Source: Elephas maximus indicus
Taxonomy: Eukaryota > Chordata > Mammalia > Proboscidea > Elephantidae
Assembly: GCF_024166365.1 (NCBI RefSeq)
Contig: NC_064822.1
Span: forward strand, 141,924,823-141,988,822
DNA length: 64,000 nt
Reading direction: 5' to 3'
Positions 46,711 to 58,721 of the stretch are shown piece after piece (the first letter of the stretch is position 1; each line of letters starts with the position of its first letter). The notes beneath the pieces were generated by a model that saw only the letters and a program-made list of their open reading frames with translations, was not told where the DNA came from and ran no database searches. The position numbers and the translations under genes were made by a program.

Positions 46711-48340
46711 GCCTCTTCCAGATGACAACAATTTCATATGGAACTTTTCTCCCCAGAGTTTCACAAACAGTATTTTGACTAAAGATTTTCATTTGTAAAA
46801 TACCCTAATCTTATATGAATTGAAACTAAGGCCTATACATTAAATGGAAACCCTGGTATGAATAACCTGGCTACAAAGAGTATTTCTGAGGCTTGAAGTA
46901 ATAAGCATATTCCATAATGAAATTTCCTAACATGGGTAAAACTTTTACTAATACGCATTTAGAGAAGAATTTAAAGAAATATGAAATGGAGGGAGTTTTT
47001 TAGCAACACTAAACTATAGTGGTACTATACTGATTTTAAACTTCGACCCAACTATAATTAACTGAAAGTATCAGACAAGTTTCCAGTTAAGCATATTAAT
47101 AAGACATATAATATCAGTTTTCTACATTTCTTGTTTTTAAAAATGACTAAATAAATAACTAGTCACTTAAAACACATCCCAGTAAGTTTTACATAGTGTT
47201 TTCTATACAGCTAGATTGGTACAACTGATATCATTAGAATTCTGACATATGAAACCAAATCACTCTATCTTCATGTCCAAGGTGTGTAAACAGTTAGAAT
47301 TTAAGCTATTTCTTAGTTCTTTATAACTGATATTTTAATAGTTAAGATTCTGAAGTAGACAAACAACACTTAAGCTTTTTCTTTATTGATACATTTGAAT
47401 ATGGATTTTTTATTAGAGATTATACATTTTGTAACTAAATGTTACTTCACTGTGATTCTAATAACTGAGTTACATACCTTAATGATGAATATTCCCTAAA
47501 TTTATAAATTATATTGTATCAGTATTATCAGAGATTGGAGGGGTATCTGGCTTCTCTCGTGTATTTAAAACTGACAATTACAGGTGGAGTTTAAGGTGAT
47601 CTCTATGCCCTTGCCAAAGGTGAGATTAGGTATGTCTTGAGTTTTTTTTTTTTTTTTTTTTGAGTTAGAAATGTTAGGACTGTGACTTATATGGTGCAGT
47701 GAAAGAGTCTCTGATAATTTTCAGGAGGAAATGCATCATGTCCCTCAAGTTAGAATAAAATTTTATACACATATAAATTCCAACTTAGACTGGTTCACTA
47801 GAAGCCTCTATAGTCCTGTGGTCACAAGGGTTTCCAAGCAATTGGTGATAACCTAATAATTACTGTAACTGTTAAAGTTGACCACTGCATTCTAAATGTA
47901 GAAAAATCAAGACATACCAGTATCACTGAAACTGCTTAGTGCTAAGACTGATACTGGTCTTAAAACTTTAAAAGATTATATAATTAGGTCTTCCAAAGCC
48001 CCAAAGTCTGTTATACAACTGATTTCAAATATACTTTTCCCGAAATAATCTTCCTTGCATTGGGATGGTTTATATTACTAAAGGGAGGAGGAGAGACCTA
48101 TGTAGAACTGAAAAATGTTGGCAAACCACAAACTGTTTTGTGTAAGTTTAAATAAACCATTCTGCTTCATTCAAGCTTAGAATGCACAATAAGGAAATCC
48201 CATGAACATTTTCTTTACAGGTGCAGTGGCAGATCAGAACTTGTAAAGTATAAACAAATACAAAAGCATATGTGAAATAAGATCAGACAAATATAACCTC
48301 TGTAGAACACAGCAAAATAATACTGAAGTTACTCGAATAA

Positions 48341-48386
48341 ACTATGAGTAAGAATCAACTCAACACCAACTGCCTTGTTTTTTTTT
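48341..48386 (+). mobile_element. AfroSINE/RTE-type 3' tail scrap
   Basis: ACTATGAGTAAGAATCAACT CAACACCAACTGCC then a T-tract parallels the AfroSINE tail (TATGAGTCGGAATCGACTCGACGGCA...). The head is absent. Confidence 0.6.
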
Positions 48387-49699
48387 CTCCCCTTTGGTAC
48401 ATGGAATGGGACTGAGAATGGTGATACCCCAATAACAATAAACATACCTAGGACCCAGATCTTAGTTTCAAAATATTATTTTCCAGTAAAAGGAACCAGG
48501 GCTTCTTAGAGAAATGGCTGGATGATTCTAAGGTTGGGGCAGGAAAGACATGAGGTAATGATATGTCAGAAAACAAAGAATTGCTTGTCTAAAAATGATG
48601 GGAGACGAGTCAAAAGAACAAAAAAATTTTTTTTTTTCCTTTTGCTGCAAGACTTTAATGTCACTCTTTTTTTAAAATTGTGCTTTAGTTAAAAGATTAC
48701 AGTTCAAGTTAGGTTCTCATACAAAAACATACACACATTGTTATGCGACCCAACGTGCTCTCCCCATAATGTAACAGCATACTTCTTTCCACCCTGTCTT
48801 TCCAATGTCCATGCAAGGAGCTCCTGACCCTTTCTGCCTTCTCATCTCACCTCCAGACAGGAGCTACCCATTTAGCCTTATGCATCTAATTGAGATAAGA
48901 AGCACACTCCTCACAAGTTTCATTTTCTGTGTTCTAGTCCAGTCTAATCTTTGTCTTAAGAGTTGGCTTCAGGAATGGTTTCAGTATTAGGCTAACAGTG
49001 AGTCCGGGAGCCATGTCTTCTGGGGTCCCTCCAGTCTCGGCCAGACCATTCTGTACCCCACTTGTCTCCTGCTCCATCAGGGACTCTCTGTTGAGTTCCC
49101 TGTTAGGGCGGTCACTGGTGGTATCCAGGCACCATCTAGCTCTTCTGGTCTTAGGCTGATGGAGTCTCTGGTTTATGTGGCCCTTTCTGTCTCTTAGGCT
49201 CACATTTTCCTTATGTCTTTGGTGTTCATTTTCCTTTGCTCCACATGGGTTGGGACCAATTATTGCATTTTAGATGGCTGCTTGCAGGCTTTTAAAACCC
49301 CTGACGTCAGTCACCAAAAGTGGGATGCAGAACATTTTCTCAATAAACATTACGCCAACTGACCTACATGTCCCCTGAAACCATGGTCCCCGAACCCCTG
49401 CCCCTGCTACTCTGTCCCTCAAAGGGTTTGGTTGTATTCAGGAAACTTCTTAGCTTTTGCATTAGTCCAGTTGTGCTGACTTAACCTATATTGTATGTTG
49501 TCCTTCCCTTCGCCTAAGATAATTCTTGTCTACTATGCAGTTAGTGAACACTCTTCTCCCTGCCACCCAACAACCATCAAAGAATGTTTTCTTCCGTGTT
49601 TAAACCTTTCCTCGAGCTCTTATAATAATGGTCTCATATACTATTTGCCCTTTTGCGAAGAATTTCATTCACCGTAATGAATTCTAGATTCATCTACAT

Positions 49700-52600
49700 T
49701 ATGAGATTTTTTGGCGATTCACTGTTGTTCTTTATCATTGCATAGTATTCCGTTGTGTGAATATACCATAATTTATCCTTTCACCCACTGATGGGCATGT
49801 AGGTTGTTTCCATCTTTTGCCACAGTGAACAGTGCTGCAACAAACATGGGTGTGCATATATCTATTAATGTGATGACTATTATTTCTCTAGGCTATATTC
49901 CCAGGAGTGGGATTGCTAGGTCATATGGTAGTTCTATTTCTAGCTTTTGAAGGAAGTGCCAAATCGATTTCCAAAGTGGTTGTACCATGTGACATTTCTA
50001 CCAGCAGTGTATAAGTGCTTCAGTCTCTTCACAACCTCTCCAACATTTATTATTTTGTGTTTTTTGGATAAATTCTAGCCTTGATGGGGTGAGATGGTAT
50101 CTCATTGTAGTTTTGATTTGCATTTCTCTAATGGCTAATGATCGTGAGCATTTCCTCATGTATCTGTTAGCTGTCTCAATGTCCTCTTTGGTTCATATCC
50201 TTTGCCCACTTTTTAACTGGGTTGTCTTCTTGTTGTTGAGTTTTTGCAGTGTGTTGTAGACTTTAGAGATCAGATGCTGATTGGATTTGCTGTAGCCAAT
50301 CTTTTTTTCCCAGTCTGTAGGTTGTCTTTTTCTTTTGGTGAAGCCTTTGGATAAGCGTGTTTGATTTTTAGGAGCTCCCATTTATCTAGTTTCTCTTCTG
50401 GTGTTTGTGCACTGTTAAGTCATGTTTTGTAAATTGTTTATTCCATATGTTAGGACTCCTAATATTGTTTCCCCCCCCCCCCATGATCTTTATCATTTTA
50501 GATTTTATATTTAGGTCTTTGATCCATTTTGAGTTTGTTCTTGTGCATGGTGTCAGGTATGGGTCTTGTTTCTTTTTTTTTTTTTTGCAGATGGATAGTT
50601 ATGCCAGCACCATTTGTTAAAGAGACTGTCTTTTCCCCAACTAATGGACTTTGGGCCTTTGTCAAATATCAGCTGCTCATACATCTGGATTCTCAATTCT
50701 GTTCCACTGGTCTATGTATCTATTGTACGAGTAGCAGGCTGTTTTGACTACCGTGGCAGTATAATAGGTTCTAAAATCAGGTAGTGTGAGGCTTCCCACT
50801 TTGTTCTTTTTCAGTAACAAAGCTTTACTTATCCACGGCCTCTTCCCTTTTCGTATGAAGTTAGTGATTTGTTTCTCAATCTCGTTAAAAACTGCCACTG
50901 GAATTTGGATCAAGATTGCATTGTATCTGTAGACTGTTTTGAGTAGAATAGGCATTTTCACAATGTTGAGTCTTTGAGTCTTCCTATCCATGAGCAAGGT
51001 ATGTTTTTCTCCACTTAATGTAGGTCTCTTTCAGTTTCTTGCCGTAGTATCTTGTAGTTTTCTTTGTATCAGTCTTTTATGTCGCTGGTTAGATTTATTC
51101 CTAAGTATTTTGTCTTCTTAGGGACTGTTGTAAATGGTTTTGATTTCATGGTTTCCTCTTTGACTTTCTCTTTGCTGATGTAGAGGAATCCAACTGATTT
51201 TTGTATGTTTATCTATCCTGATCCTTTGCTAAAATCTTCTATTAGTTCCAGTAGTTTTCTTGTGGATTCTTTGGGGTTTTCTGTGTATAAGATCATATCA
51301 TCTGTAAACAGAAATACTTTGAATTCTTCCTTGCCAATTTGAATGCCGTTTATTTCTTTCTCTAGCCTAACTGCTCTGGCTAGGGCCTCCAGCACAATAT
51401 TGAATAAGAGCGGTGATAAAGGGCATTCTTGTCTGGAGCAAGTTCTCAAGTGGAATGCTTTCAGACTCTCTCCATTTACGATGATGGTTTTGTATAAATG
51501 TCCTTTATTATGCTGAGAAATTTTCCTTCTACTCCTATCTTGCTGAGTGTTTTTATCATGAATGGGTGTTGAACTTTGTCAAATGCCTTTTCTACATCAA
51601 TTGATGAGATCAAGTGGTTCTTCTCTTTTGTTTTATTTGTGTGATGGATTATATTTATTGTTTTTCTAATGTTGAAGGATCCCTGCATACCTGGTATGAA
51701 ACCCACTTGGTCATGGTGAATTACTTGATATGTTGTTAAATTCTATTGGCTAGAATTTTGCTGAGGATTTTCATGTCTAAGTTCATGAGGGAGGCGGGTC
51801 TATAATTTTCTTTTTTTGTAGTGTCTTTACCTGGTTTTGGCATCAGGGTTATGCTGGCTTCATAGAATGAGTTTAGCAGTACTCCATCCTTTCTGTGCTC
51901 TGAAATACCTTTAATAGTAGTGGTATTAACTCTTCTCTGAAAGTTTGGTAGAATTGTCAAGTGAAACCGTCAGGGTCAGGGCTTTTTTTGCCAGGAGTTC
52001 CGTAATTATTTTTTCAATCTCTTCTTTTGTTATAGGTTTATTTAGTTGTTCTACCTCTGTGTTAGTTTAGGTAGTTAGTGAGTTTCTGGAAATTTGTCCA
52101 TTTCCACTAGGGTTTCAAATTTGTTACAGTATAGTTTTACATAGTATTCTGTTATGATTCTTTTAATTTCAGTTGGGTCTGTTGTGGTATTGCCCATCTC
52201 ATGTCTTATTCGGGTTATTTGCTTTCCTCTCCTGTTTTTCTTTTGTCAGTTTGGCCAATGTTTATTGATTTTGTTGATCTCTAAAAAGAACCAGCTTTTG
52301 GTCTTGTTAACTTTTTCAATTGTTTTTCTAGTTTCTATTTCTGATAATTCTGCTCTAATTTTTTATTATTTCCTTTCTTCTGGTGCCCAAGGGCTTCTTT
52401 TGCTGCTCTCTGTTTGAGTTGTAGGGATAATTCTTTGATTTTGGCCCTTCTTTTTGGATGTACGCATTTACGGCTATAAATTTACCTCTGAGCACTGCAT
52501 CTGCTGTGTCCTCAAGGTTCTGTAGGATGTGTTTTCATTCTCATTTGATACTGTGAATTTCTTTATTCCATCCTTAATTTCTTCTATAACCCCAGTAGTT

Positions 52601-53360
52601 TTTGAGCAAGGTGTTGTTCAGTTTCCACATGTGTGGTTTTTTTTCCTTGCCTTTTCTGTTACTGACTTGTACTTTTACAGCTGTATGGTCAGAAAAGATG
52701 CTTTGTAGTATTTCAATGCTTTGGAGTCTGTTAAGTCTTGTTTCATGGCCTAATATGTGGTCCATTCAGGAGATGCTCCATGTGCACTGGAGAAAAAAGT
52801 ACACTTGGCAGCTGATGGGTGGAGAGTTCTGCATATGTCTATGAGGTCAAGTTGGTTGACTGTGGCGTTTAGATCTTTCCATGTCTTTACTAAGCTTCTT
52901 TCTGGATGTCCTGTCCTTTGTTGAAAGTGGTGTGTTAGTCTCCTACTGTTATCGTGGAGCTGTCTCCCTCTTGTCAATAGTGTCAAGAGTTTGTTTTATG
53001 TATTTTGGAGACTTGTCACTGGGTGCATACACATTTATTACGGTTATGTCCTCCTGGTGTGTTGACCCTTAAATCATTATATACTGTCCTTCCTTACCCT
53101 TTGTGGTAGATTTTACCTTAAAGTCTCTTTTGTCAGAAATTAATATTGCCACTCCCGCTCTATTTTGATTGTTTGCCTGATGTCTTTTTTTCCATCAAGT
53201 TTTAGTTTCTCTGTGTCTCTAAGTCTAAGGTGTGTCTCTTGTAGGCAGCATATAGACGGATTGGGTTTTTTAATCCATCCTGCCACTCTCTCTTTATTGG
53301 TGTATTTAGACCATCTAGTTGCAGCATAATTATGGATAGCTACGAGTTTAGTGCTATCAT
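49700..53360 (-). pseudogene. L1 ORF2 remnant with altered catalytic site
   Basis: The probable start is at 53360, with a stop at codon 7. Endonuclease fragments read DHILGHETRLNRLQSIEILQ (52574-52765). RT fragments read [20 protein letters not shown] (51476-51706) and [10 protein letters not shown] followed by FTDD (51213-51449) in place of the usual F/YADD, so the catalytic site itself carries an Ala to Thr change. C-terminal pieces follow at 50193-50381. Several frameshifts and stops; inactive. Confidence 0.9.
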
Positions 53361-53799
53361 TCTGATATCTTCTTTTTTGTACTGTTGATAGTTTCGTTTC
53401 ACTTAATTTTCTCTGCTGAGTCGTTTTTCTTTATGTATTTTCTTTGCATTTTTTTCATTGCTGTAGATTTTGCATATGTTGAGTCTTTGTTTTTATTTTG
53501 ATGTGTATGATTGTTAGTTTTCTTTGTGGTTACCTTAATATTTACCCCTATTTTTTTAAGTTTAAACCAATCTTTTATTTCCTTATATTGCCTTGACTTC
53601 CTTTCCATATGAAAGATCTATGACTACGTCTTTTAGTCCCTCTTTTTTGTTTTAATGTTGGCATCTTTTACATACTGACATCCCTGTTTCCCTATTTTCA
53701 GTGTTTCAGCTTTTATTTTTATGACTTCCCTATCTGGGTTGATATGTGGTTGCTCTGTCCTGTATTCTAGTCTTGGGTTGTTATCTGATGTTACTGATT

Positions 53800-54767
53800 T
53801 TCTAACTGGAGGGCTCCCTTTAGTATTTCTTGTAATTTTGGTTTGGATTTTACAAATTCTCTAAACTTTTATCTGGAAATGCCCTAATTTCACCATCATA
53901 TTTGAGACACAGTTTTGCTGGATATATAATTCTTGGCTGGCAATTTTTTCTTCAAGGCTTTATACATGTCATCCCATTGCGTCCTTACCTGCATGGCTTC
54001 TGCTGAGTAGTCTGAGCTTAGTCTGGCTGATTTTCCTCTGCAGATGACATTTTGTTTAACCCTAGCTGCTCTGAAAATTCTCTTTATCTTTGGTTTTGAC
54101 AGGTTTGATTATATTATGTCTTGGTGACTTTCTTTTGGGATCCACCTTGTGTGGGTTTGATGAGCATCTTGGATAGATATCTTCTCATCTTTCCTGAAAG
54201 CAGCGAAGTTTTCTGCCAACAAACCTTCAACAATTTCCTCTGTTATCCCCCACTTCTGGTACTCCAATCACTCATAGGTATTCCTCTTGATAGAGTCCCA
54301 CATAATTCTTAGTTTCTTCTTTTTTTTTTTCAAACCTTTTACCTTATTTTTCCTCAAATAAGTTGGTGTCAAATGCTTTATCTTCAATCTAATTCTGACT
54401 TCCATTGCCTCAATTCTGCTTCTATGACTTTTTATTCAGTTGTCTAATTCTGAAATTTTATTATTAATCCTCTGGATTTCTATTTGCTGTCTACAGATTC
54501 TTGCAACCTGTTAAATTTGTCATTATGCTCTTCTCTAATCTTCATAAGTTCCTCTAATGCTTTGTCTGTGTCTTCCTTGGCTTTTTCTGCATTCTGCCTG
54601 ATCTCTTGAGGCATTCTTTGTATTAATGTTTCGTATTCTACCTTTGGTAATTCCAGGGAGTTCTCTTCCTCCAGAAGGTTTCTTAATTCTTTGTTTTGGG
54701 AGCTTGCTGAAGCCATCAGGGTCTGTCTGTTTATATGATTTGATACTGACTCTTGCCTCTGAGCCAT
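53800..54767 (-). pseudogene. L1 ORF1 remnant
   Basis: Starts at 54767 on the minus strand with MAQRQESVSNHINRQTLMAS and has a long N-terminal open frame to 54480 with a coiled-coil-like stretch (ALEELMKIREEHNDKFNRLQ). The downstream RNA-binding part is present in broken frames to about 53800. The start aligns with the ORF1 start at 37879. Non-functional. Confidence 0.85.
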
Positions 54768-56240
54768 CAGCAGGCTATTATGTATATTTATTTCATGTTT
54801 GCTTATTGTGTCCTAGCTTCTTGTTTTATTTTGATATGCCCAAATAGGGTGCTTGTGTGAGCTGGTTTAATTATTGGTGCCCCTGAAGCTCTAACGTTCT
54901 GCCACCAGGTATGTTACTCAGTATGTGAGCCCAGGAGTCTGTTCACTTTCCTTGTATGGCTTCAGCTCACATGTCCAGATAGTCAGTCACCAAGTGTGTG
55001 GTGTGGGCTCTTACCTACAGTCCTAGAAGGGCAGGGGTGATTGGCATAGGCACAGGTATCTGGCTGCAGTAGGGGATCACATGCGGAGCAAGGCAGAGGG
55101 CTGACAGCTGCCTGAGTGTCAGGGAAGAAAGCACGTCCCTGTTCCCTAGAGCACACAGGTGGGTGAATTTTGCAGCTGGACTATGTACACCCTATGCTGT
55201 TGGCTGTAAGGACTGGGAGGCACCACTTATCCTTGGACCCCTGTCGCGGGTGGCTATGTGGCATAGGTAGAGCCACTAGTCCTCAGGCCCCCAATGTGGT
55301 AGGTGAGGATCCTGTTTAACAGGCAGAGCGGTATCAAGTGTCACAAACCTGCCACTCGACCATATACGTGATACAGTTGAAGTGAGGCTTCAGGTATTTA
55401 CCCTGTTGTACTGTGCTAATGAGAGCCTAGGCTATGGAAATGGGCCCACACAGATCTATGCACGCGTGAAAGGCATTCAAAGTCCATGGACCCCTTATGC
55501 CTGTGCCTAGGCAAAGAAGCTGAGTTCCCAGCTTATGGAAGCTGGCAGATTATTTTTTGCTGTTTGTTAATTTGTTCTATTTCCAAGGCCAGGAGAATGG
55601 CTCAGGGCACATGACAGGTCCTACTTCCAGCCCAGGGGACGTGGCAATCTCTGAAGTCGGCCCAGGACCCGGTGCAAAGTGGGGAGGCAGCAGGTAAGCG
55701 GGAGAGAGGTTTCTCCCAAAGGGATGTTTTTTGATTCACGTGGTAGGTTAGACACATGTACTTACGCTTTGCCAATTGAGTGCTGCTTTTCACTGGTTCT
55801 GGAGGCTTGAGTAGACTGTCTGCCACTTTTTCTCTCCTGATGTAGAAAACACATCTCGAGCACCACTGCTTACCTCACCCCTTCTGCCAGCCAACCCAGC
55901 CTGCAGGGTGCCGGTTCCCACCAGCTTAGGTCTGGCAGCTCTTTGCGGATTCTCTCCCTCTCTCATCTCTCCCCCTGCCATCTCTCCCTCCCCCTGCTGC
56001 TCAGTCCAATTCCTTAACTTTGCCTTTGATATTCAGGGCTCCTGGATTGTCATTTATAATCAATTTACTTGTTTTTTGGGGTCTTTGTTTTAAGAGGGAG
56101 CACAATAAGTGACTACTTTACCGTCTTGGTCCCATCTCCTCAGGACATAAAATCCTGAAGGGGTTCCCAATGGCCACATTTGGAACAATTCGTGTATCAA
56201 AATTAGTAAGCATGGCATGGAGGCAGAATTAAAAAAAAAT

Positions 56241-56424
56241 CCAAACCCACTGCCGTTGAGCTGATTCTGACTCATGGTGACACCATGTGTACAGAGCAGA
56301 AAAACCATAGGGTTTTCATGGCTGTGACCTTTAGAAAGCAGATTGACAGGGCTTTCTTCCAAAGCACCTTTGGGTAGGTTTGAAGTGTCAACCTTTCAGT
56401 TAATAGTTTGTGCCATCCAGGAAC
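56241..56424 (-). mobile_element. AfroSINE (long form)
   Basis: Reverse copy: CCAAACCCACTGCCGTTGAG, the variant block GGGTTTTCATGGCTGTGACC, and B-box region AGGTTTGAAGTGTCAACCTT. It lies between the 5' end of the inverted L1 and an MLT1 LTR. Confidence 0.93.
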
Positions 56425-56439
56425 TCTGGGGGCAAAATA

Positions 56440-56878
56440 ATGACACTTAAAGAACATATTCGGTTACATGGCAAAGAATTCAGGCTGGCTAACAAATGGA
56501 CCTTAAAATGGGGAGATTATTCTAGATTATCTGTTGGGCTGAACGTAATCACAAGGGTCTTTAAAAGCAAGAGAGAGAGAGGGGGGCAGAAGAAGAGGGC
56601 TCGAAGGAGATATGGCCATGGAAGAAAAATTGGAATGATGCAAGGTAGGACTCAACCTGCCATTGCTGGCTTTAAGGAAGGAAAAGAGGGACATTGGTCA
56701 AGGAATACAAGCAGTGTCAAGGAGACGGAAAGGGCAAGGAAATGGATCTCTCCTAGAGTCTATAAGAAGAAATACAGTTTCGATTTTAGCCCAGTAAGGC
56801 CTGTGTTGGACTTCTACCCTACAGAACTGCAACATAAATTGTTTGTGGTAATTTTTACAGCACCAATAGAAAACTAAG
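56440..56878 (+). mobile_element. MLT1-family LTR (ERVL-MaLR)
   Basis: Sense LTR fragment: ACATATTCGGTTACATGGCA, GGGGAGATTATTCTAGATTA, AATGGATCTCTCCTAGAGTC, GATTTTAGCCCAGTAAGGCC and GTTTGTGGTAATTTTTACAG CACCAATAGAAAACTAAG. These are ordered as in MLT1 LTRs. The 155-codon open frame across it (56410-56877) is a chance frame. Confidence 0.82.
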
Positions 56879-56935
56879 ATGTTAACAAGGTATATGTATA
56901 TCCCATTGGATAAAATAGGAACTAGTAAGCCAAGA

Positions 56936-56958
56936 TGGATGGATGGATGGATGGATGA
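56936..56958. repeat. (GGAT)n short tandem repeat
   Basis: About six GGAT units following the MLT1 LTR. Confidence 0.9.
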
Positions 56959-57252
56959 TAAAGACCACCAGGGAGGGAAGAGAGGAAGAAAGTTTATTTG
57001 GTGGGGACTGAGACAGCTACACGGTTCAAAGTACTTACCCGTAACTTATTAAGAAGGGGGAAAAGCGTAATTTTACAGTGTTGAAGCCTGGCAAATAGCA
57101 CCTTAATCACATGACCAAAATGATTATCACAAGCAATGGGACAAATTAAAAGCAAGCACCACCTGACAAGATGCACTGAGAAGAATACTACATCAATTTT
57201 GTGATATTCCTGACAAAGACACATAATATGAATCTAATAATAAGTAATCATT

Positions 57253-57410
57253 AAAACCCACTGCCGTCGAGTCGATTCTGACTCACAGCGACCCTATAGG
57301 ACAGAGTAGAACTGCCCTGTGGAGTTTCCAAGGAGCGCCTGGAGGATTTGAACTGCTGACCTCTTGGTTAACAGTTTGTAGCACTTAACCACTGTGCCAC
57401 CAGAGTTTCC
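57253..57410 (-). mobile_element. AfroSINE (short form), well preserved
   Basis: Reverse copy close to consensus: AAAACCCACTGCCGTCGAGT, CGACCCTATAGGACAGAGTA, AAGGAGCGCCTGGAGGATTT and CTGTGCCACCAGAGTTTCC. Flanked by aatcatt on both sides (57246-57252 and 57414-57420), a short target duplication. Confidence 0.97.
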
Positions 57411-57635
57411 AGGAATCATTAGGTAACCCAAATTTGGGGAAGTATCATGAAATAGTTGACCTATAATCTTTATAAGTATTAAGATTAAGTCGAGGAAAGA
57501 CTATGGAAGTGTTCCAGACTGAAAAGTCATGGCAATTAAATATAATATCTGATTTAGAATTACTGCTATAAATGAGGAAATAAGATAGTTCACAAAACTT
57601 GAATGAGATCTGAATATTAGGTGGTAGTAATGTAC

Positions 57636-57699
57636 TGTCTTAGTTATCTAGTGCTGCTATAAAAGAAATACCACAAGTGAATGGCTTCAACAAACAGAA
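57636..57699 (-). mobile_element. fragment of the MaLR-like LTR seen at 2197-2758
   Basis: TGTCTTAGTTATCTAGTGCT, GCTATAAAAGAAATACCACA and AGTGAATGGCTTCAACAAAC are the reverse complement of the last 60 bases of the LTR at 2197-2758. The element stops abruptly where L1 3' UTR sequence begins. Confidence 0.75.
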
Positions 57700-57704
57700 C
57701 AAAC

Positions 57705-58240
57705 CTCAGCCTCTTCTAACCTGAGACCAGATGATCTAGATGGTGCCTAGCTACCACTACTGACTGCTCTGACCAGGAATATAACAATAGAATGGGGGGA
57801 AAATGTAGAACAAAACTCAAATTCCTAAAAAAGGCCAGACCTACTGGACCAATTGAGACTAGAGGAAGCCCCAAGACTATCACCCTAAGATAACCTTTGA
57901 ACTTGGCATTAAAGCTATTTCTGCAGGTCACCTAACAGCCAAATAACAGATTGGCTTATAAAATAAACAATATCACCCATGAGTTATCTGCTCCCTTAAA
58001 CAGTTAAACTATATGAGACCAAAAGGCAACATTTACCCAAAAGCAAAGATGAAATGCCACGGAGGGAAAGGGAAGCTAGATCAATAGAAACACAACAAAC
58101 AGAACGGAAACAATGAGAACGCTGACACATAAAAATTGTAATGAATGGCATGGAACAATTTGTATAAAAGCTGTTAAAGAGGAACCTAATTTGCTGTGTA
58201 TACTTTCACCAAAACACAATAGAACACTAATCAAAAAGAA
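57705..58240 (+). mobile_element. L1 3' UTR fragment with A-tail
   Basis: CTTCTAACCTGAGACCAGAT, GATGGTGCCTAGCTACCACT, then the 3' UTR blocks to TGCTGTGTATACTTTCACCA and an A-rich tail. 5'-truncated, an older subfamily related to 6040-6630. It abuts an LTR fragment on the left and an AfroSINE fragment on the right. Confidence 0.72.
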
Positions 58241-58246
58241 AAAAAA

Positions 58247-58331
58247 GATTACAGCCTTGGAAACTCTGTGACAGTTCTACTCTGTCCTATAGGGTCACTA
58301 TGAGTGGGAATCAACTTGACAGCAATGGGTA
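58247..58331 (+). mobile_element. AfroSINE 3' half
   Basis: TTACAGCCTTGGAAACTCTG, TCTACTCTGTCCTATAGGGT and TATGAGTGGGAATCAACTTG. It lacks the tRNA-derived head. It starts in the TTACAGCC block of the long form. Confidence 0.9.
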
Positions 58332-58369
58332 TAAACAATTATCTATCCTGTATAAGTAATAATTTAAAC

Positions 58370-58571
58370 AAAAAGTTGCCCTTAAGCAGATTCTAACTCA
58401 TAGCGACCCCATGTGTGTCAAAGCAGAACTGTACTCCATAGGTTTTCAATGGCTAATTTTTCAGAAGTAGGCTGCCAGGCCTTTCTTTCAAGGCACCTAT
58501 TGGTGGACTTGAAGCTCCAGCCTTTTGGTTAACAGTCAAGTGCATTAACCATTTGCACCACCAGGGATTCC
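58370..58571 (-). mobile_element. AfroSINE (long form)
   Basis: Reverse copy: AAGTTGCCCTTAAGCAGATT, CTAACTCATAGCGACCCCAT, block CAATGGCTAATTTTTCAGAA, CTTGAAGCTCCAGCCTTTTG and CATTTGCACCACCAGGGATT. Together with 35358-35550 and 56241-56424 it shares the CATGTGTGTCA/TTTTC-type block, suggesting a distinct subfamily. Confidence 0.94.
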
Positions 58572-58580
58572 AATGAGTAA

Positions 58581-58711
58581 TAACAAAAAAACCTGCTGCT
58601 GTCAGGTCTATTCCAACTGATAGCGAACCTGTAGAACAGAGCAGAACTGCATCATAGAGTTTCCAAGGATGTAAATCTTTATGGAAGCAGACTGCCACAT
58701 CTTTCTCCTGC
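58581..58711 (-). mobile_element. 5'-truncated AfroSINE with 10-bp target duplication
   Basis: A reverse copy containing only the 3' body (ACCTGCTGCTGTCAGGTCTA ... GACTGCCACATCTTTCTCC), missing the tRNA-derived head. Flanked by perfect caatgagtaa at 58571-58580 and 58712-58721, so the head was never inserted. 5' truncation is typical of LINEs but uncommon for SINEs. Confidence 0.93.
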
Positions 58712-58721
58712 TCAATGAGTA

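Larger units (their letters stand above)
45746..48614. other. PAWR intron 3, mostly unique AT-rich DNA
   Basis: About 2.9 kb without a gene. Contains a 30-bp AfroSINE scrap at 46681-46710, a T20 tract at 47642-47661, and an AfroSINE/RTE tail scrap at 48341-48386. Small open frames (46039-46242 minus) have no recognisable motif. Confidence 0.5.
48627..56141 (-). mobile_element. near-full-length L1 (7.5 kb), inactive, in PAWR intron 3
   Basis: A minus-strand L1 in the same transcriptional sense as PAWR. The 5' end at 56141 reads (minus) GAGGAGATGGGACCAAGACG, matching the start of the 36636 copy. The 5' UTR runs to 54768, ORF1 starts at 54767, ORF2 starts near 53360, and the 3' UTR ends at a T-tract (plus strand) at 48667-48674. 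A second T-tract lies at 48627-48637 beyond 30 bases of extra sequence. ORF1 and ORF2 carry stops. It is inverted relative to the L1 at 36636-44111, 4.5 kb away. Confidence 0.93.

Noticed and set aside
56142-56152. target duplication for the minus-strand L1 (aggacataaaa versus agaacaaaaaa at 48615-48625)
   Set aside because: Only 9 of 11 bases match in A-rich sequence and the orientation of the A-run does not fit the usual L1 cut site, so it is not counted as evidence.
56410-56877. 155-codon open frame, the longest in the window
   Set aside because: It runs through an AfroSINE end and an MLT1 LTR. The peptide is low-complexity Arg/Lys-rich with no known motif, so chance openness of LTR sequence explains it.
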